64,000 nt of DNA from assembly GCF_963678635.1 (NCBI RefSeq), contig NC_087070.1, positions 47,783,467-47,847,466 of the forward strand, written 5' to 3'. Numbering within the stretch: the first letter of the stretch is position 1; each line of letters begins with the position of its first letter. Position numbers and translations under genes: made by a program. Below, piece after piece: positions 33,865 through 44,989 of this stretch. The stretch comes from Symsagittifera roscoffensis (taxonomy: Eukaryota > Xenacoelomorpha > Acoela > Convolutidae). Below the pieces are notes generated by a model. It was not told the DNA's origin. It worked only from the letters and a program-made list of their open reading frames with translations, and did no database searches.

Positions 33865-34965
33865 TATAGATGCAGTAACCATTCTATTCTTTGCAAGCAG
33901 CGTTTTTGGTGATTTGTAAGCATTTGTGGTGCCTATGCTTAGGTTTTTGCATCAGAACTATGAAGTTAGCTGCAACAAATATCACAAAGAAGCCTAATTT
34001 TTTACAAGCTATTTTATAGTTTTAATATCAATTTTGATTCACACACAAAACATATAAGTCTTTTAGTTCCTATGTTAAAAGTTTCAAAAGAACTCAAAGT
34101 ATAGTAGCCATTTCGATCTTTTCGAGTAGCGCTTGCTGTAATTTGTAAGCATTAGCGATGAGTATGCTTAGGTTTTTGTATAGAACTGTGAAATTAGCTG
34201 CAATAAATATCCCGAAAAAACTTAATTACATAACGAGACTGCTCGTATCAAGGCGAAGCCCTGAATGTTACGACTGCCCTTAAAGATCTATGGAGCAGTA
34301 ATAACAAAAAAAATTAAGTGTAATAAAAATAAAATGATTTTTTTTTATAATTTGAGAAAATCATCACCCCACACGCCATATACAGTACAAAGTGATAAAC
34401 TTTATTCGTAGTAACATATCAATTATGGCAAATAATTTTCCTTCCACTAGATTAGAACAATTTCTAAGACGGATTAAGTCTTTGCTTACGCGTTAGTATC
34501 TCGCGCGTTAATTGTCCCAAATTGACCAAAATAGCAATCTTTAAACCCCCATAAATTTTCGAAAAATGATCACAGGTGAAATATCTTTTCAAATTTAAGC
34601 TCAAGACAACAATACCTTTCGAATGATGTAAAAAAATTCCGTCAAAAAATCCGCTAGTTAAAAGTTCTGTCCGCCAAATTCTGTCCACTAGTTAAAAAGT
34701 CGAAATTTGTCTGAGGAAAAAACCCACCCCGAGCACAAATATTCCGTTACTTTCGTTACGAAAGTCGGAACAAAAACAATTTTCACAGTTGCAATATCAA
34801 CTTGGATCCGATTACAAAGGCGGTCTTTCAGGTCCATTTTTGATAAATATCAAAACTAGTTTATGTGAACAGTAACCATACTGTCATTTTCGAGCAGAGT
34901 TTACGGTGATCTGTAGGTATTAAGGCCACATTTTGTCTATACTATAGAATGAGTAGCGACAATGC
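33865..34965 (+). repeat. Tandem repeat, period about 235 bp, split by an R1 copy
   Basis: The words AGTAACCAT, then GTAAGCATT...ATGCTTAGGTTTTTG, then TTAGCTGCAA(C/T)AAATATC recur at about 33870-34000 and 34105-34230. A third weaker unit lies at about 34870-34965. The R1 copy 34233-34773 sits between units two and three. Confidence 0.65.
34233..34773 (+). mobile_element. R1 repeat, near-complete copy
   Basis: Runs from ACGAGACTGCTCGTATCAAG to CGAAAGTCGGAACAA, with all R1 landmarks in order. It interrupts an older tandem repeat, so it inserted after that repeat formed. Confidence 0.85.
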
Positions 34966-36141
34966 CTACAAAACAGTCGTTTCAGATGTTTTGAAGAGAA
35001 AAATGAAGGAAATAAAATCCTCAGCTCTTTCATGTTCTTCTCAAAGAATAAATGACAAGCCTGTAGCCGATTGCTTTTAATTTTTACTTTTTATCTTAAT
35101 TTTTGAAGATTTTTGTTAAGTATTTCCGCTTTTAAAAACTCTCTATGATCATGAAAGTGTAAGCGCGAAAACGAATTAAGCGCTCTCGTATCAATGGAAA
35201 TTTGTTTGAGGCAAATTAAGGCTAATTGATCATATTCAATTGCAATAAGACTCAAATTTAAACAACTCACTCTAATTTTTAGTGTTAAAGAGGAAAAAAA
35301 ACGAAAAATAAATTAATGGTTTATCCATTTTTAAGAAAAACTAGTTAAAAGGCATTTACAAAATTAAAGGTTTTGCCCAAATAGGAACAGTTTTATTGGA
35401 ACCATAAAATGTAACAACTGAATATGTTAGCAGTCTAAATACAACAGAACACTGTCAGGCAACAAATGAAATCATTTTGAGCTCACGACCTTGAAAAATC
35501 CTTGCGTCTTTAAAATTCCTTCAAAACTGGTGAGAGAAATGCAGTTTGCTGCATAAAAACCATTCAAATGGATCGGCAGCAAAGTTTTACTTTAAACTAG
35601 CTGAAGTTGGTCGCTATTCAATTTTGAGCTGAATTGAGTTGCCACCTGCTCTACGCTTTGTTAGGAAACTAGAAGTTTTGTATCCATAAAAATATCCGAA
35701 TTTGTCTAAGCTGGCAAGTTTTGCACCCGCAGAAAATTATACAAAATCGTCACAAACACAAGCTTTTTTCCAAATGAGTTTTGATAAGTGCTTCAAAAAA
35801 ATTCTGTTAACAAGTTTTTTGCAGGTAAAAAAACAATAGGCAATTTCGAGTTCTGTCTCGAATTTTTTCAAGGTAGCTTGAAAAAATGTCTCTATTTTTT
35901 TTCCTTTAAATTCACTTAATTTTTTTTCAAATTTGTTTGAAGTTTATATATCAACCGTTTTTTGCTGGAGAAAATTATCTCACTCAGCTTAGATAGTCCG
36001 TCTTTTTATTTGTACTTTTGAAAAAAAACAATATTTTAAATGTTTAAATAAAGCTTTGTAAAAAATTGTAGGTTATTCCAAAAACATTTTTAAAACTGGG
36101 AACGAACAACAGAATCTCGAATCAACCGTACAATTTCCCCA
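34966..36141. other. No recognised feature
   Basis: AT-rich, with no long ORF or repeat I can name. Confidence 0.5.
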
Positions 36142-36690
36142 AGTCGATTTAACGAAAGTAACGGAATATTTGTGCTCGGGGTGGGTTTTTTTTCGGTCAA
36201 ATTTCGACTTTTTAACTAGCCATTTTCAACTAAATTTTTGAAAATCATTCAAAAATTTTGTTGTCCTGAGCATAATTTCGAAAAGACGTTTCAAGTGTGA
36301 TCATTTTTAATAAATTTATGGGGGTCAAAATATTGCCATTTTGGCCAATATGGAACAATTAACGCGCGATATTATTCGCGCTATTAACGCGTAAGCGGAG
36401 ATTTACTCCGTCGTAGAAATCGTTCCAAATTGGTTCAAAGAAGCTTATATGGCATAACTGATTTGTTTTCAGGAGCGAACTTTATCATTTGTGCTTATTA
36501 TGACATGTGGGGGATGTTTTCACAAAAAATCTCAAAGTTTTTGCCAAAAAATAATTTAATTTTATTTCATTATATTTAAGTTTTCCATGTAATAACTGCT
36601 CCATAGACCTTTAAAGTCAGTTACAACATTCAGGGTTTTGCTCTGATACGAGCACTATTGTTCAGTTTATATAGCGTATTCAATTTGCTT

Positions 36691-36784
36691 TAGTAATACG
36701 TTTAATTTTGAACGAATCTATGCTACACTCAAATATATAACCTTGAGTATAGCCTAGATTCGTTCAAAGTTAAGCGTATTAATA
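36691..36784. repeat. 94-bp palindrome, copy A
   Basis: Arms TAGTAATACG...GAACGAATCTATGCT and AGCCTAGATTCGTTC...CGTATTAATA pair around an AT-rich loop. The arms are about 41 bp with few mismatches. Confidence 0.8.
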
Positions 36785-37374
36785 AAGTTAATTCAATTGA
36801 AACATTAATTTGTGTAATTGTTCCGACTTTTCTAACAAAAGTAACGGAATAATTGCGCTCGTGTTGGTTTTTTTCTTCAGACAAAATTTGACTTTTTAGC
36901 TGGCCATTTTCGACTAGATTTTTGAAAATCATTCAAAAATTTTGTTGTCCTGAGCATAACTTCGAAGACATGTTTCACGTGTGATTATTTTTTAAAATTT
37001 TATGGGGGTCAAAATATTGCCATTTTGGCCAATATGGAACAATTAACGCGCGATATTATTCGCGCTATTAACGCGTAAGCGGAGGTTTACTCCGTCGTAG
37101 AAATCGTTCTAATTTGGTTCAAAGAAGCTTATATGCCATAACTGATTTGTTATTAGGAGCAAACTTTATCACTTTGTGCTTATTATGACGTGTGGGGGAT
37201 GTTTTCACAAAAAATCTCAAAGTTTTTCTAAAAACTAATTTAATTTTATTTCATTATATTGAAGTTTTCCATGTTATTACTGCTCCATAGACTTTTAAAG
37301 TCAGTTAGAACATTCATGGTTTTGCCCTGATACGAGCACTATTGTTCAGTTTATATAGCGTATTCAATTTGCTT

Positions 37375-37468
37375 TAGTTATACGTTTATATTTGAACGAA
37401 TCTATGCTATACTCAGTGCTATAACCTTGAGTATAGCCTAGATTCGTTCAAAGTTAAGCGTATAACTA
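37375..37468. repeat. 94-bp palindrome, copy B
   Basis: Arms TAGTTATACG...GAATCTATGCTATACTCA and TGAGTATAGCCTAGATTCG...CGTATAACTA pair better than copy A at the outer ends. The TA-flanked ends look like a small MITE caught in the R1 array. Confidence 0.8.
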
Positions 37469-38030
37469 AATTAAATTCAATTGAAACATTAATTTGTGTA
37501 ATTGTTCCGACTTTTCTAACAAAAGTAACGGAATATTTGCGCTCGTGTTGGTTTTTTTTCTTCAGACAAATTTCGATTTTTTAACTGGCCGTTTTTGAGG
37601 AAATGTTTTCACATCATTCAAAAAGTTTTATTGTATTGGGCTTAGGTCTGAAACAAAAATTCACCTGTAATCATTTTTTGTAAAATAATGGGGGTTTTTA
37701 ATTGCTATTTTGACCAACTTGTGACAATTGACGCGCGATATGTTTCGCGCTAATAACGCGTAAGCGAAGATTTAACCCGCCTTAGAAATTGTTCTGATAT
37801 GGTTGAAGGAAGATTATTTGCCATAAATGATATTTCACTACGAGCAAAATGTATCACCTTGTACTGTATATGGCGTGTGGGGGGATAATTTTCACAAAAT
37901 AAATTTCAAATTATAAAAAAAAATTTCGGTTTATTTTTATTACACTCAATTTTTTCATGTTATTGCTGCTCCATATACCTTTTAAGGTAGTTGAAACATT
38001 CAGGGCTTCGCCCTGATTCAAGCAGACTTG

Positions 38031-39679
38031 TTAGTTTTATACAAATGCAACCGTGCATAAAAAAGTAAGAACCAATTTGGTTCGCGCGTTTGTATGAAAT
38101 GCCTATTTTTAATAGAACTATTTTCTAGAATCAATACATGCTTCGGGAGGGCATTTTACGGTAGGTCACCTAATAGGAGAGACTGTACGGGTGATCCAGA
38201 ATCTCTTTGAGAGGCAAAAATTTTTTCACCAGGCGCCAAGCTAAATGTTTTCCAAACGTTTTTTTTTTTTCATATGTGAAGATAATTTTTGTTTTTGTAC
38301 TAAAACAGCAACCGCTGATCAGTGGCGTGCGCAGGTTTTTTTAAGGGACAGATAAAGTTTTTTTAGGCCGATCAAATTCTATCCACTGACTCAACTGACT
38401 GATTCTTCCTCTTGGTTCACAAAAACAAAAAAACATAATATTCAAAACTTGAAACTAAAACTGAATCATATTTTCCGTATGAATTAATTCAAAATTATTT
38501 ATTGTGAATATACTAATCATTTCAGTTTTGTAATGACCATTGATTTTTTATCAAAACTTTGTAACAACAATTGAATAAATAATGATCAGCAAACCAACTG
38601 GCAAAAAACATAATGGCTGATGAAACAGAACAACAACTAAAATCTATCACATGAATTATAACAATAGCTAGAATTTTGAAATTCGAATAAGAATAGTTTT
38701 TTGATTTTGTTTTCCCTCAAATAGTTTTGTACTCTTCTACGATTCCTCACCAAATATAATGATGAGTTTTACAGTGTGATTTCTAAATTTACCGGTAACT
38801 ATTTGAAAATGTGTAGCAACTTTGCTGGCCAATTTTCATAACAATTGGACCACGTGAACAAAAGCTAAAATTAAAAATTCAAAGTATGTGTGCTTGGGCT
38901 GGGGTAGGGGGAGAGATTTTGGTAGAAGAGCCGTTTTTCTTTTTGCTTATCCATTATTGCAGTTGCATCATTTTTTGGAACTCAATATTTACTCATTGCC
39001 TCATGATGACAAAATTTGCACCACTTACGGCCCTGAAAATTGCATACAAGCTATTTTTCCATGCAAGACAATTCATTGTTCAAACTCTTTCACTTGTTCA
39101 CTCTGACATGTTTTAGTATATGAAATATTACACCAATATTCTTTATCGGAAATCGGAAACCGTATTTTAGCAAAAATGAAAAGGGGGCTGAAGAAGAGTC
39201 CAATAAAATCTACACGTGATAAGTTAACTCAAAAGGGGGTAGTTAAAACTGAATGGAATTTTGCTTCAGGCGACGTCCAGTATCACTTTGGCCCCTCCTG
39301 TAGCACATGTGTATCCCCCTCCCAAATGGGTAGTCATCATCATCGAGTGGTCCCTTCTACGTCTCCCACACCTATAAAAAATTTCACCCATAATAATATT
39401 TAAAAAACTAAGAAAAATTATAATGATAATAGTAATAACAATCACAATCCTCTAACTTTATAAATTAGTTTTTTTGATGAAAGGTAGAAATTTTGTCGAT
39501 ACATACCACGTCCGCATCTTTATGACATGATTCGTGAAAGTTTAATTTTATTGTCCTCAAAATAATTTCGAACCGCTATAATTACGTACATTGAAAACCC
39601 GTACATTGGAATTTCATTGAAAACCCCCATCAAATTGTTTGTTTTGGTTTTTTTTTGTTTAAAATACATACATGATAAC
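38031..39679. other. No gene recognised
   Basis: Mostly AT-rich. A fragment near 38325-38360 (CAGTGGCGTGCGCAGG) resembles an R2 end. Short ORFs around 38886-39110 and 39176-39403 lack any domain. Confidence 0.45.
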
Positions 39680-40046
39680 CAGGCGCGGATCTAAGAATTT
39701 CTTGAGGAGGGGCGGTGGCCGAAAAAAATGAAAAATTTGTCGACATTTTTCTAGGTCGGCCAAACTGTCTTTCTGAGGTCTCGCAAATAAAGACCGTAAT
39801 TTGACCAAATTTTGCGCGTCGCAGGGGGTTTTTGAAAAAAGCCAAAAAGGAGTTTTTCAGCGCGCGCTCCCTCTCAAAATTAGTATAGATTGGCACCAAA
39901 GGCGCCTTTAGAAAAACTTTAAGCTGAGACAGCCAAAAGTGGATATCTCAAAACAGTACAAAGGTGGGACCCTTTTGGTCGGCAGATGGTCAAATCCCTG
40001 AGGGAGAAAGAGCGTCCCCCCCGCCCCCTCCCTAAATCCGCTACTG
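39680..40046 (+). mobile_element. R2 repeat, fullest copy
   Basis: Begins CAGGCGCGGATCTAAGAATT and ends CCTAAATCCGCTACTG, so the ends are imperfect inverted repeats. Inside are TTTTTCAGCGCGCGCTCCCT, GCCTTTAGAAAAAC and GGTCGGCAGATGG. At 367 bp with no coding potential it looks like a non-autonomous DNA transposon; the superfamily is not determined. Confidence 0.65.
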
Positions 40047-40269
40047 ATTATAACCACTACCTGGAAATTTTTACAGGCATTGACTTTCCATTTTGATTTT
40101 TCTCTGTTATTCCGATTTAGAAACGCATTCAAAATGTTTTTTGGCAATTTTTTGAATAAGGACGTTTCTTATAAGAAAACTGTAAGTTAGCGGAAATTTC
40201 CTACAAATCTTATAGGAAGTTCTGAGACAGGGAGCTTTTGTAGGATGTTCTTTGTAGGATGTTCAACCC

Positions 40270-40650
40270 GGGTAGTCAGAATCATAAGCATAACAAACAT
40301 AATAATTACAAAAATAATCATTATCATCATAATAATAACAAAAATAATCATAACCAAAATAATTATAATCATAATGACAATATTCATAATATTAATGAAA
40401 ATAAAAACAATCATAGTAATCATAATGATCATAAGAACCATAATAATCATAATCATAATAATAATTATTATAACAGTTATAATCATACTAATGATCACAA
40501 TAGTCAGGATAATAATCATAATAAATATAAGGATCATAACAACTATTATAATCATAATCATAATAATAATAAAAATAACAATTATAATCTTAAAAATAAT
40601 CACAATAGTCATGATAATAACAATCATAATAATCATAATAATCAAATATG
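40270..40650. repeat. Simple repeat, (CATAATAATCATAA)-like
   Basis: About 380 bp of imperfect CAT/AAT triplet sequence. It gives long open frames on both strands with Ile- or Asn/His-rich products, which are artefacts of composition. Confidence 0.9.
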
Positions 40651-41844
40651 AAAAAATCCCATATATGCCCCTGTCTAAAATGTCTGAACACGAATCAAAC
40701 ATGTAATTTTAATAAAAAACCTTATAATAACAATTTAGCGAAAAATGGTTAAGCACCCACTGGACTTAACAAAAAACTGTTTTTGAAGTAAACCAGATAA
40801 GCTAAAATTTGAAGTAAACCAGATAAGCCAGGCTGCGAGCCAAAAATGGTATCTGGTTTTTAGCCAAAAATTCACAAATCATGGATGTTAGATCTTATTT
40901 TTTTCCAAAAAATTTCAGGGCTGCGCACAAACAAAACTGCTGAAAAAACACAATCGTTTTTTGTAGCAGTATCAAATTTAAGTCAACCAATTATGTTTAA
41001 ATTCATTGCTTAAGGTCTTTTAGTATTAACTCGGGTAATTTTTATAAACTGTTTTGAGCTAAAAAAATGCTATAAACGTTTTTTTTTTCAAACATACATT
41101 AGTGTAAAATGATCAGAATTGTGTCAATTTTTTCCAAAAAATATGATAAGAGATTTTTTGGACCATAATAAAAATTTATCAATTGTTACACTATCAACTT
41201 AAAATTGTTTTTAGAACAGTATCTATTATTTTCTGTTCACTTCCAATTTCAAAATCTGTTAATGTCAAAACTTAGCTTACTTATTGGTATCGAGCAGTTT
41301 TGAATTTGGAAACAAACGCAAAGTTATAGATACTAGAGCAAAACAATTTTAAATTACTAGTAATACAATTGATAGATTTTACTAAGTACCAAAAATAAAT
41401 ATTTTTCCCCTTTAATGTTTCCTGAAAGTGTTTAAAATTAAAATTCAGAAATTAAATTTCTGACCCTTTCTTATAACAATTGATGTTTGAAAAAAATTTT
41501 TGTTGTAGTTTTTCGTGTTTTCATATCTTTTTGCCCAACCGAGCAGCGTAGATTTATCAAAACCCATTCCAAACCGTAACAAACGGTTCCAAACTGAATG
41601 CGTTTTTCCAATTGTAACAATTCACAAACCATTCTTTTAAAATTTAATTCAAAGACCTTTTTTTCTCATGAAAACATTCAATCTCCGTGTTAATATGATT
41701 CGGAAAACGCAAGTTTTGTACCAGTGTTCAAGTGATTAAGTTTTTGTTTCTGATAAAATGTGACAGCTTTCTGCAACATATCTATTTTCAAAATTTTTGG
41801 TATTTAAAAACATTATCACTTTTGTTACAGTTAATCACAAATAG
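40651..41844. other. No gene recognised
   Basis: AT-rich sequence. A 26-bp direct repeat (TTTGAAGTAAACCAGATAAGC) occurs twice near 40782-40830. Nothing else stands out. Confidence 0.5.
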
Positions 41845-42160
41845 CAGCCGTGGATTTAGGGGGGGGGGGGAAATGGGGGGGGGGGGGAGCTTCCTCATTT
41901 TGTGATGATTAATTTTAGCTGACTGACCCTATATTTTTCTAAGGTGCCTTTGGCGCCAAATCATATTAATTTGAGAGGGGAGCGCGCGCCAAAAAAACGC
42001 AAATCTTTTGGTCAAAATTTTCCAAAAAAGTGCCTAAAAACGCCTTTGTTTGCCTGTTTTTTTTTCAAAAATTTGGTCCACCGAAATAAAAGGTAAAGAA
42101 AATTTTAAATATTTTTGAAGTCCATCCTCCCTCTCGCGAAATTCCTAGATCTACCCCTGG
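41845..42160 (+). mobile_element. R2 repeat copy with long G runs
   Basis: Starts CAGCCGTGGATTTAGG followed by two long G runs (about 41860-41887), and ends TCCTAGATCTACCCCTGG. The word AAGGTGCCTTTGGCGCC and the AGCGCGCGCC segment are shared with other R2 copies in the opposite direction, so the internal order is reversed here. Confidence 0.55.
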
Positions 42161-43280
42161 TTTAGTGATTTCTTACTTCGGTTTGATTTTTACTGTGTTA
42201 ATAGCTACATTATACTCCATTATAACTAACTTTTTTGTGAAGTAAAATTTTGATAGAAAAGGTATTATAATCTATTATAAAAAACTATAATAGATTATAA
42301 GATTTTTATTAGACCTTTTCGGTAAATTATAATCAAATATATTTGATTTTAATTGATTTAAATGCCATCAAAAATGTTATAATTATAATGGATTATAAAT
42401 CGTTTAAGCAAATAAAATTGGCGCATAAAATCAATTATAGTTTTGCTAAAGGTACAATTATATTTTTAATATAATCGATTATTTTCTCTTTTTACTGAGT
42501 GCGGGAAAGGTTGAAAAATTGACGAACTAATGAAAAGGACATTTTTTCTTCATTTAATCTCTCGCATGCCAATTTGAAATACAAAGAGATGTATTTAGCG
42601 TCTGTCCTAATAATAATAATACCAAATAGTTTGCTCAATGTAACTTGGAATCGCATTAATTGGCTGCTTCGGTGTGTTACAAGAACGCAATCTATTGCAT
42701 CTTAATTATCTCATATTGGCCAAATTAGCGATTTTCAATCCCAATAATTTTACAAAACATAATCACATAATCACAGGTAAGTTTTCTTGCCTTTAAGATC
42801 CGGATAACAATATTTTTCAGATGATAAAGAAAGTTTTTGTCGTAACTGCCTAATTAAGAAGCCGAAAATTGACTAAATAAAAAACAGGCCCACGCATAAA
42901 AACTCCGTTTTCTTCAAAAGTCAGAACAATTAATTGTTTCTCAACCATGGTCATATGGTAGTGCGGAATTGTCAACTAAATTCAGTTTAAATAGAAAGGA
43001 ATTGCCGTTAAAAGATCCATAAAAATACATAAAAGGGCTAACTTTCCGCTCAATCTGCTATTTTTTCAGAGATAGCGTTCACTTGAAAGTTCATATCCAT
43101 TCAGTTCAAAATCAGTTCTGAAATATCGGACAAAATTTGCGGAAAAGCTTCGTTTTTTGTTTCAAAGCGACAAGATCTTTTAACTTCTCGTTAAATATAT
43201 ATGTTAAACTTCATAATCAGAGACTATAGCACAAGGTTTTCAAGACACGGTTGGTTTTTATTGTTCAATATTATCCGATA
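42161..43280. other. Noncoding, with R1 remnant
   Basis: Contains TTATAATC-rich near-palindromes at about 42240-42480 and a degenerate right half of R1 at 42690-42935 (TTGGCCAAATTAGCGATTTTC, CACAGGTAAG, AGAAGCCGAAAATTG, AAAAGTCAGAACAAT). No gene is seen. Confidence 0.5.
42690..42935 (+). mobile_element. R1 repeat, degenerate right half
   Basis: Recognised by the order TTAATTATCTCATATTGGCC, CATAATCACAGGTAAG, CGGATAACAATATTTTTCAG and CAAAAGTCAGAACAAT. It is one of the most diverged copies. Confidence 0.5.
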
Positions 43281-43480
43281 CAAGGGCGGATAAAGGATTT
43301 TCTCGAGGGGGGGCTAATTTTTTTAAAAAAATTTCGAAATTTTTGTCGACGACTTTTTTTTAGGTCGAACAAATTGATTTTCCGAACTCTCCAAAAGCAG
43401 TAAAATTACCCAGTTTTGCCCAAAATTTTTGCGCCGCAGGCAAACTTTTGAAAAAGGCGTTTTAGGCATTGTTTGAAAGT
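43281..43480 (+). mobile_element. R2 repeat, partial
   Basis: CAAGGGCGGATAAAGGATTT, then CTCGAGGGGGGG, then AGGTCGAACAAATTGATTT and CCAAAATTTTTGCGCCGCAG. It is very similar to the 13731 copy and shares its left portion. Confidence 0.6.
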
Positions 43481-43712
43481 TTTGACCACAATTTACACAA
43501 TTTTTTGCATCACACGATACTTTTTCGGATAAATTTACGCGATAAGTTTTTAGAGTGTGTGATACCAACTTTGCAAATTACCAGAAAATCAGACTTAAGA
43601 TGAAACTAAGATATAATTAAAAGTATGTTGCGCCAAGGAAATTACCTTGGACGGAACTAATGAAATTAAGACCCATTACTATTATGGTATGAGGGACACC
43701 GCCCACCGTTTT

Positions 43713-43823
43713 TTACCTGAAAAGGAGAGATTTGACCAGCGCTTCTCGGTAGACTGTCTGGGTCGCCGCATACACAAATGGGTTCACACTGCAGTTCACA
43801 GTCAACTGCACACGGGCAAAGTC
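43713..43823 (-). CDS. GPCR exon 2, TM7 and C tail
   Basis: Acceptor GAACTTCAG|GACTTT, phase 0. It encodes DFARVQLTVNCSVNPFVYAA and a basic helix ending SLLFR, then TAA at 43715-43713. The terminal AGG TAA also looks like a donor (AG|GTAAAA), so a longer tail through a third exon is possible. It was too short for an ORF call but is needed for TM7. Confidence 0.85.
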   Translation of the reverse strand, partial: DFARVQLTVNCSVNPFVYAATQTVYREALVKSLLFR

Positions 43824-44989
43824 CTGAAGTTCAAAGGTCAAATGTCAAAAACATTAATAACACAGTGTCACCTTTACATTTTGGGATTCTTTGCCACAAT
43901 TTTTTTGCAACAGACGCTTGTAAGGACAATCGGTTTAACCAGGGTTTGTGTCCATGATGCAAGACAACTTGTTCATTTTTCGTGTCAAAAATGTACTATT
44001 TTGGAGTACAGCTTTTTTATTTTTCTATATTTTTTTTATCCCTCGCCAGTTCGTATTGCCTAATTGAATCTAATCAAAATTAATCTCTCCCACTTTTGGC
44101 AAACTGACTTTTCTGCACGTTAGACATTCACCCTCCGAAGAAGTCGTTGCTCAGAGGTCGAAAATATAGAAAAATTGGCGCTTACTTGTAGCAGTTTGAG
44201 AAACCCTGAAAACTCCATTTCGTCAGGATAGACGAGGAACATAATAGCCAAGAAGTTACTAAACAGGGAGGTCAAAAAAGCGAAACCGACAATCAGCAAA
44301 TAGCCGATTATGATGCGTTTTTGGATGGGGTTGAAGGATCGGTTGACCGACTCATTTGCGGCTTGACTTCTACCGAGCGACAAGTTTTGTCGGTACGCTT
44401 TCCAGTAAATGATTGAATACAAAACAGCTTCGACTACAAACCAGGTCGAAAAACTGACCAAATTTGAAAAGTTGTAAATCATTTCGTTTTCGACATAAAA
44501 TGCGGGGCAAGTGAACAAAACTCCGAAAGCTGCGTGACAAGTGCCAAAAACTAGCCAGCTTGACAGAACAGTTTTGATCCAGTGTTTCCGGAAGTAATGA
44601 TAATGAAGGGGTCGCATTATGTAGACAAACCTGTCGACGGAAACCACAGTTAAAGCTATCATACCCATAAATGTCAGGGTATTGCCGGCAACCGAGAAAA
44701 AACACGAGTTGATTAATTTACCATAACTTGGTACTTCCGAAGGTATAAAAACTGTCAGGTCCATTATGAGCGAAAGGGCGTCTATGACAGCTAGATTGGC
44801 CACAAGATAATTGCGAACTTTTTGAAGTTTTTTATAAGAATAAATACAAAATATTACAAGACAGTTTGCGACTAGACCAATTATTGCTATAAAGTAACGA
44901 AATAGAAACAAAAAAGAAACTTCAAACGAGTCGTTGGACTCGGAAGTCTTTTCATAACTGAGAAGACTGGAAGTCGAAATATTTTCCAT
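43713..44989 (-). CDS. Class A (rhodopsin-like) GPCR, two exons
   Basis: Seven-transmembrane receptor of about 304 residues on the - strand; exons 44989-44186 and 43823-43713. Start chosen at MENISTSS (44989), giving a short N terminus with an N-glycosylation site; a Met 13 codons upstream is also open. Landmarks: GLVAN in TM1 (N42), NLAVIDAL in TM2 (D70), C96 before TM3, DRF (119-121) in place of DRY, W145 in TM4, C161 in loop 2, and NPFVY in TM7 (282-286), then a short helix-8 segment and TAA. TM6 has no CWxP. It senses an extracellular ligand and couples to G proteins; the ligand cannot be predicted. The MRPLHY loop is seen in several amine- and adenosine-like receptors, but I cannot assign a subfamily. 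Confidence 0.88.
43824..44185 (-). other. GPCR intron
   Basis: A 362-bp intron with donor GTAAGC and acceptor TTCAG, phase 0. It lies between TM6 and TM7. No other feature is seen. Confidence 0.8.
44186..44989 (-). CDS. GPCR exon 1, TM1 to TM6
   Basis: 268 codons, ending SGFLKLLQ at the GTAAGC donor. It covers the N terminus and six membrane segments. The last bases of the 5' duplication block reach only eight bases into this exon (ATGGAAAA). Confidence 0.88.

Larger units (their letters stand above)
36142..38030 (-). mobile_element. Tandem array of three R1 copies with palindromic spacers
   Basis: Three reverse R1 copies (36142-36660, 36818-37345, 37502-38030) alternate with two spacers, each holding a 94-bp palindrome. 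The repeat period is 684 bp, measured at the AACGCGCGAT word and at the TTGTTCCGAC ends. The first two copies read TTGCTCTGATACGAGCACTA or close to it; the third keeps the intact hairpin CAGGGCTTCGCCCTG. Copies one and two are the most alike. Confidence 0.8.

Noticed and set aside
36691-36784. Palindrome as a microRNA-type hairpin
   Set aside because: It is repeated within a transposon array with matching arms end to end, which fits a MITE-like element better; no expression evidence is available.
40187-40706. Long ORFs on both strands (Ile/Met-rich, Ile/Thr-rich and Asn/His-rich)
   Set aside because: They lie over an imperfect CAT/AAT simple repeat that opens several frames at once; composition alone explains them.
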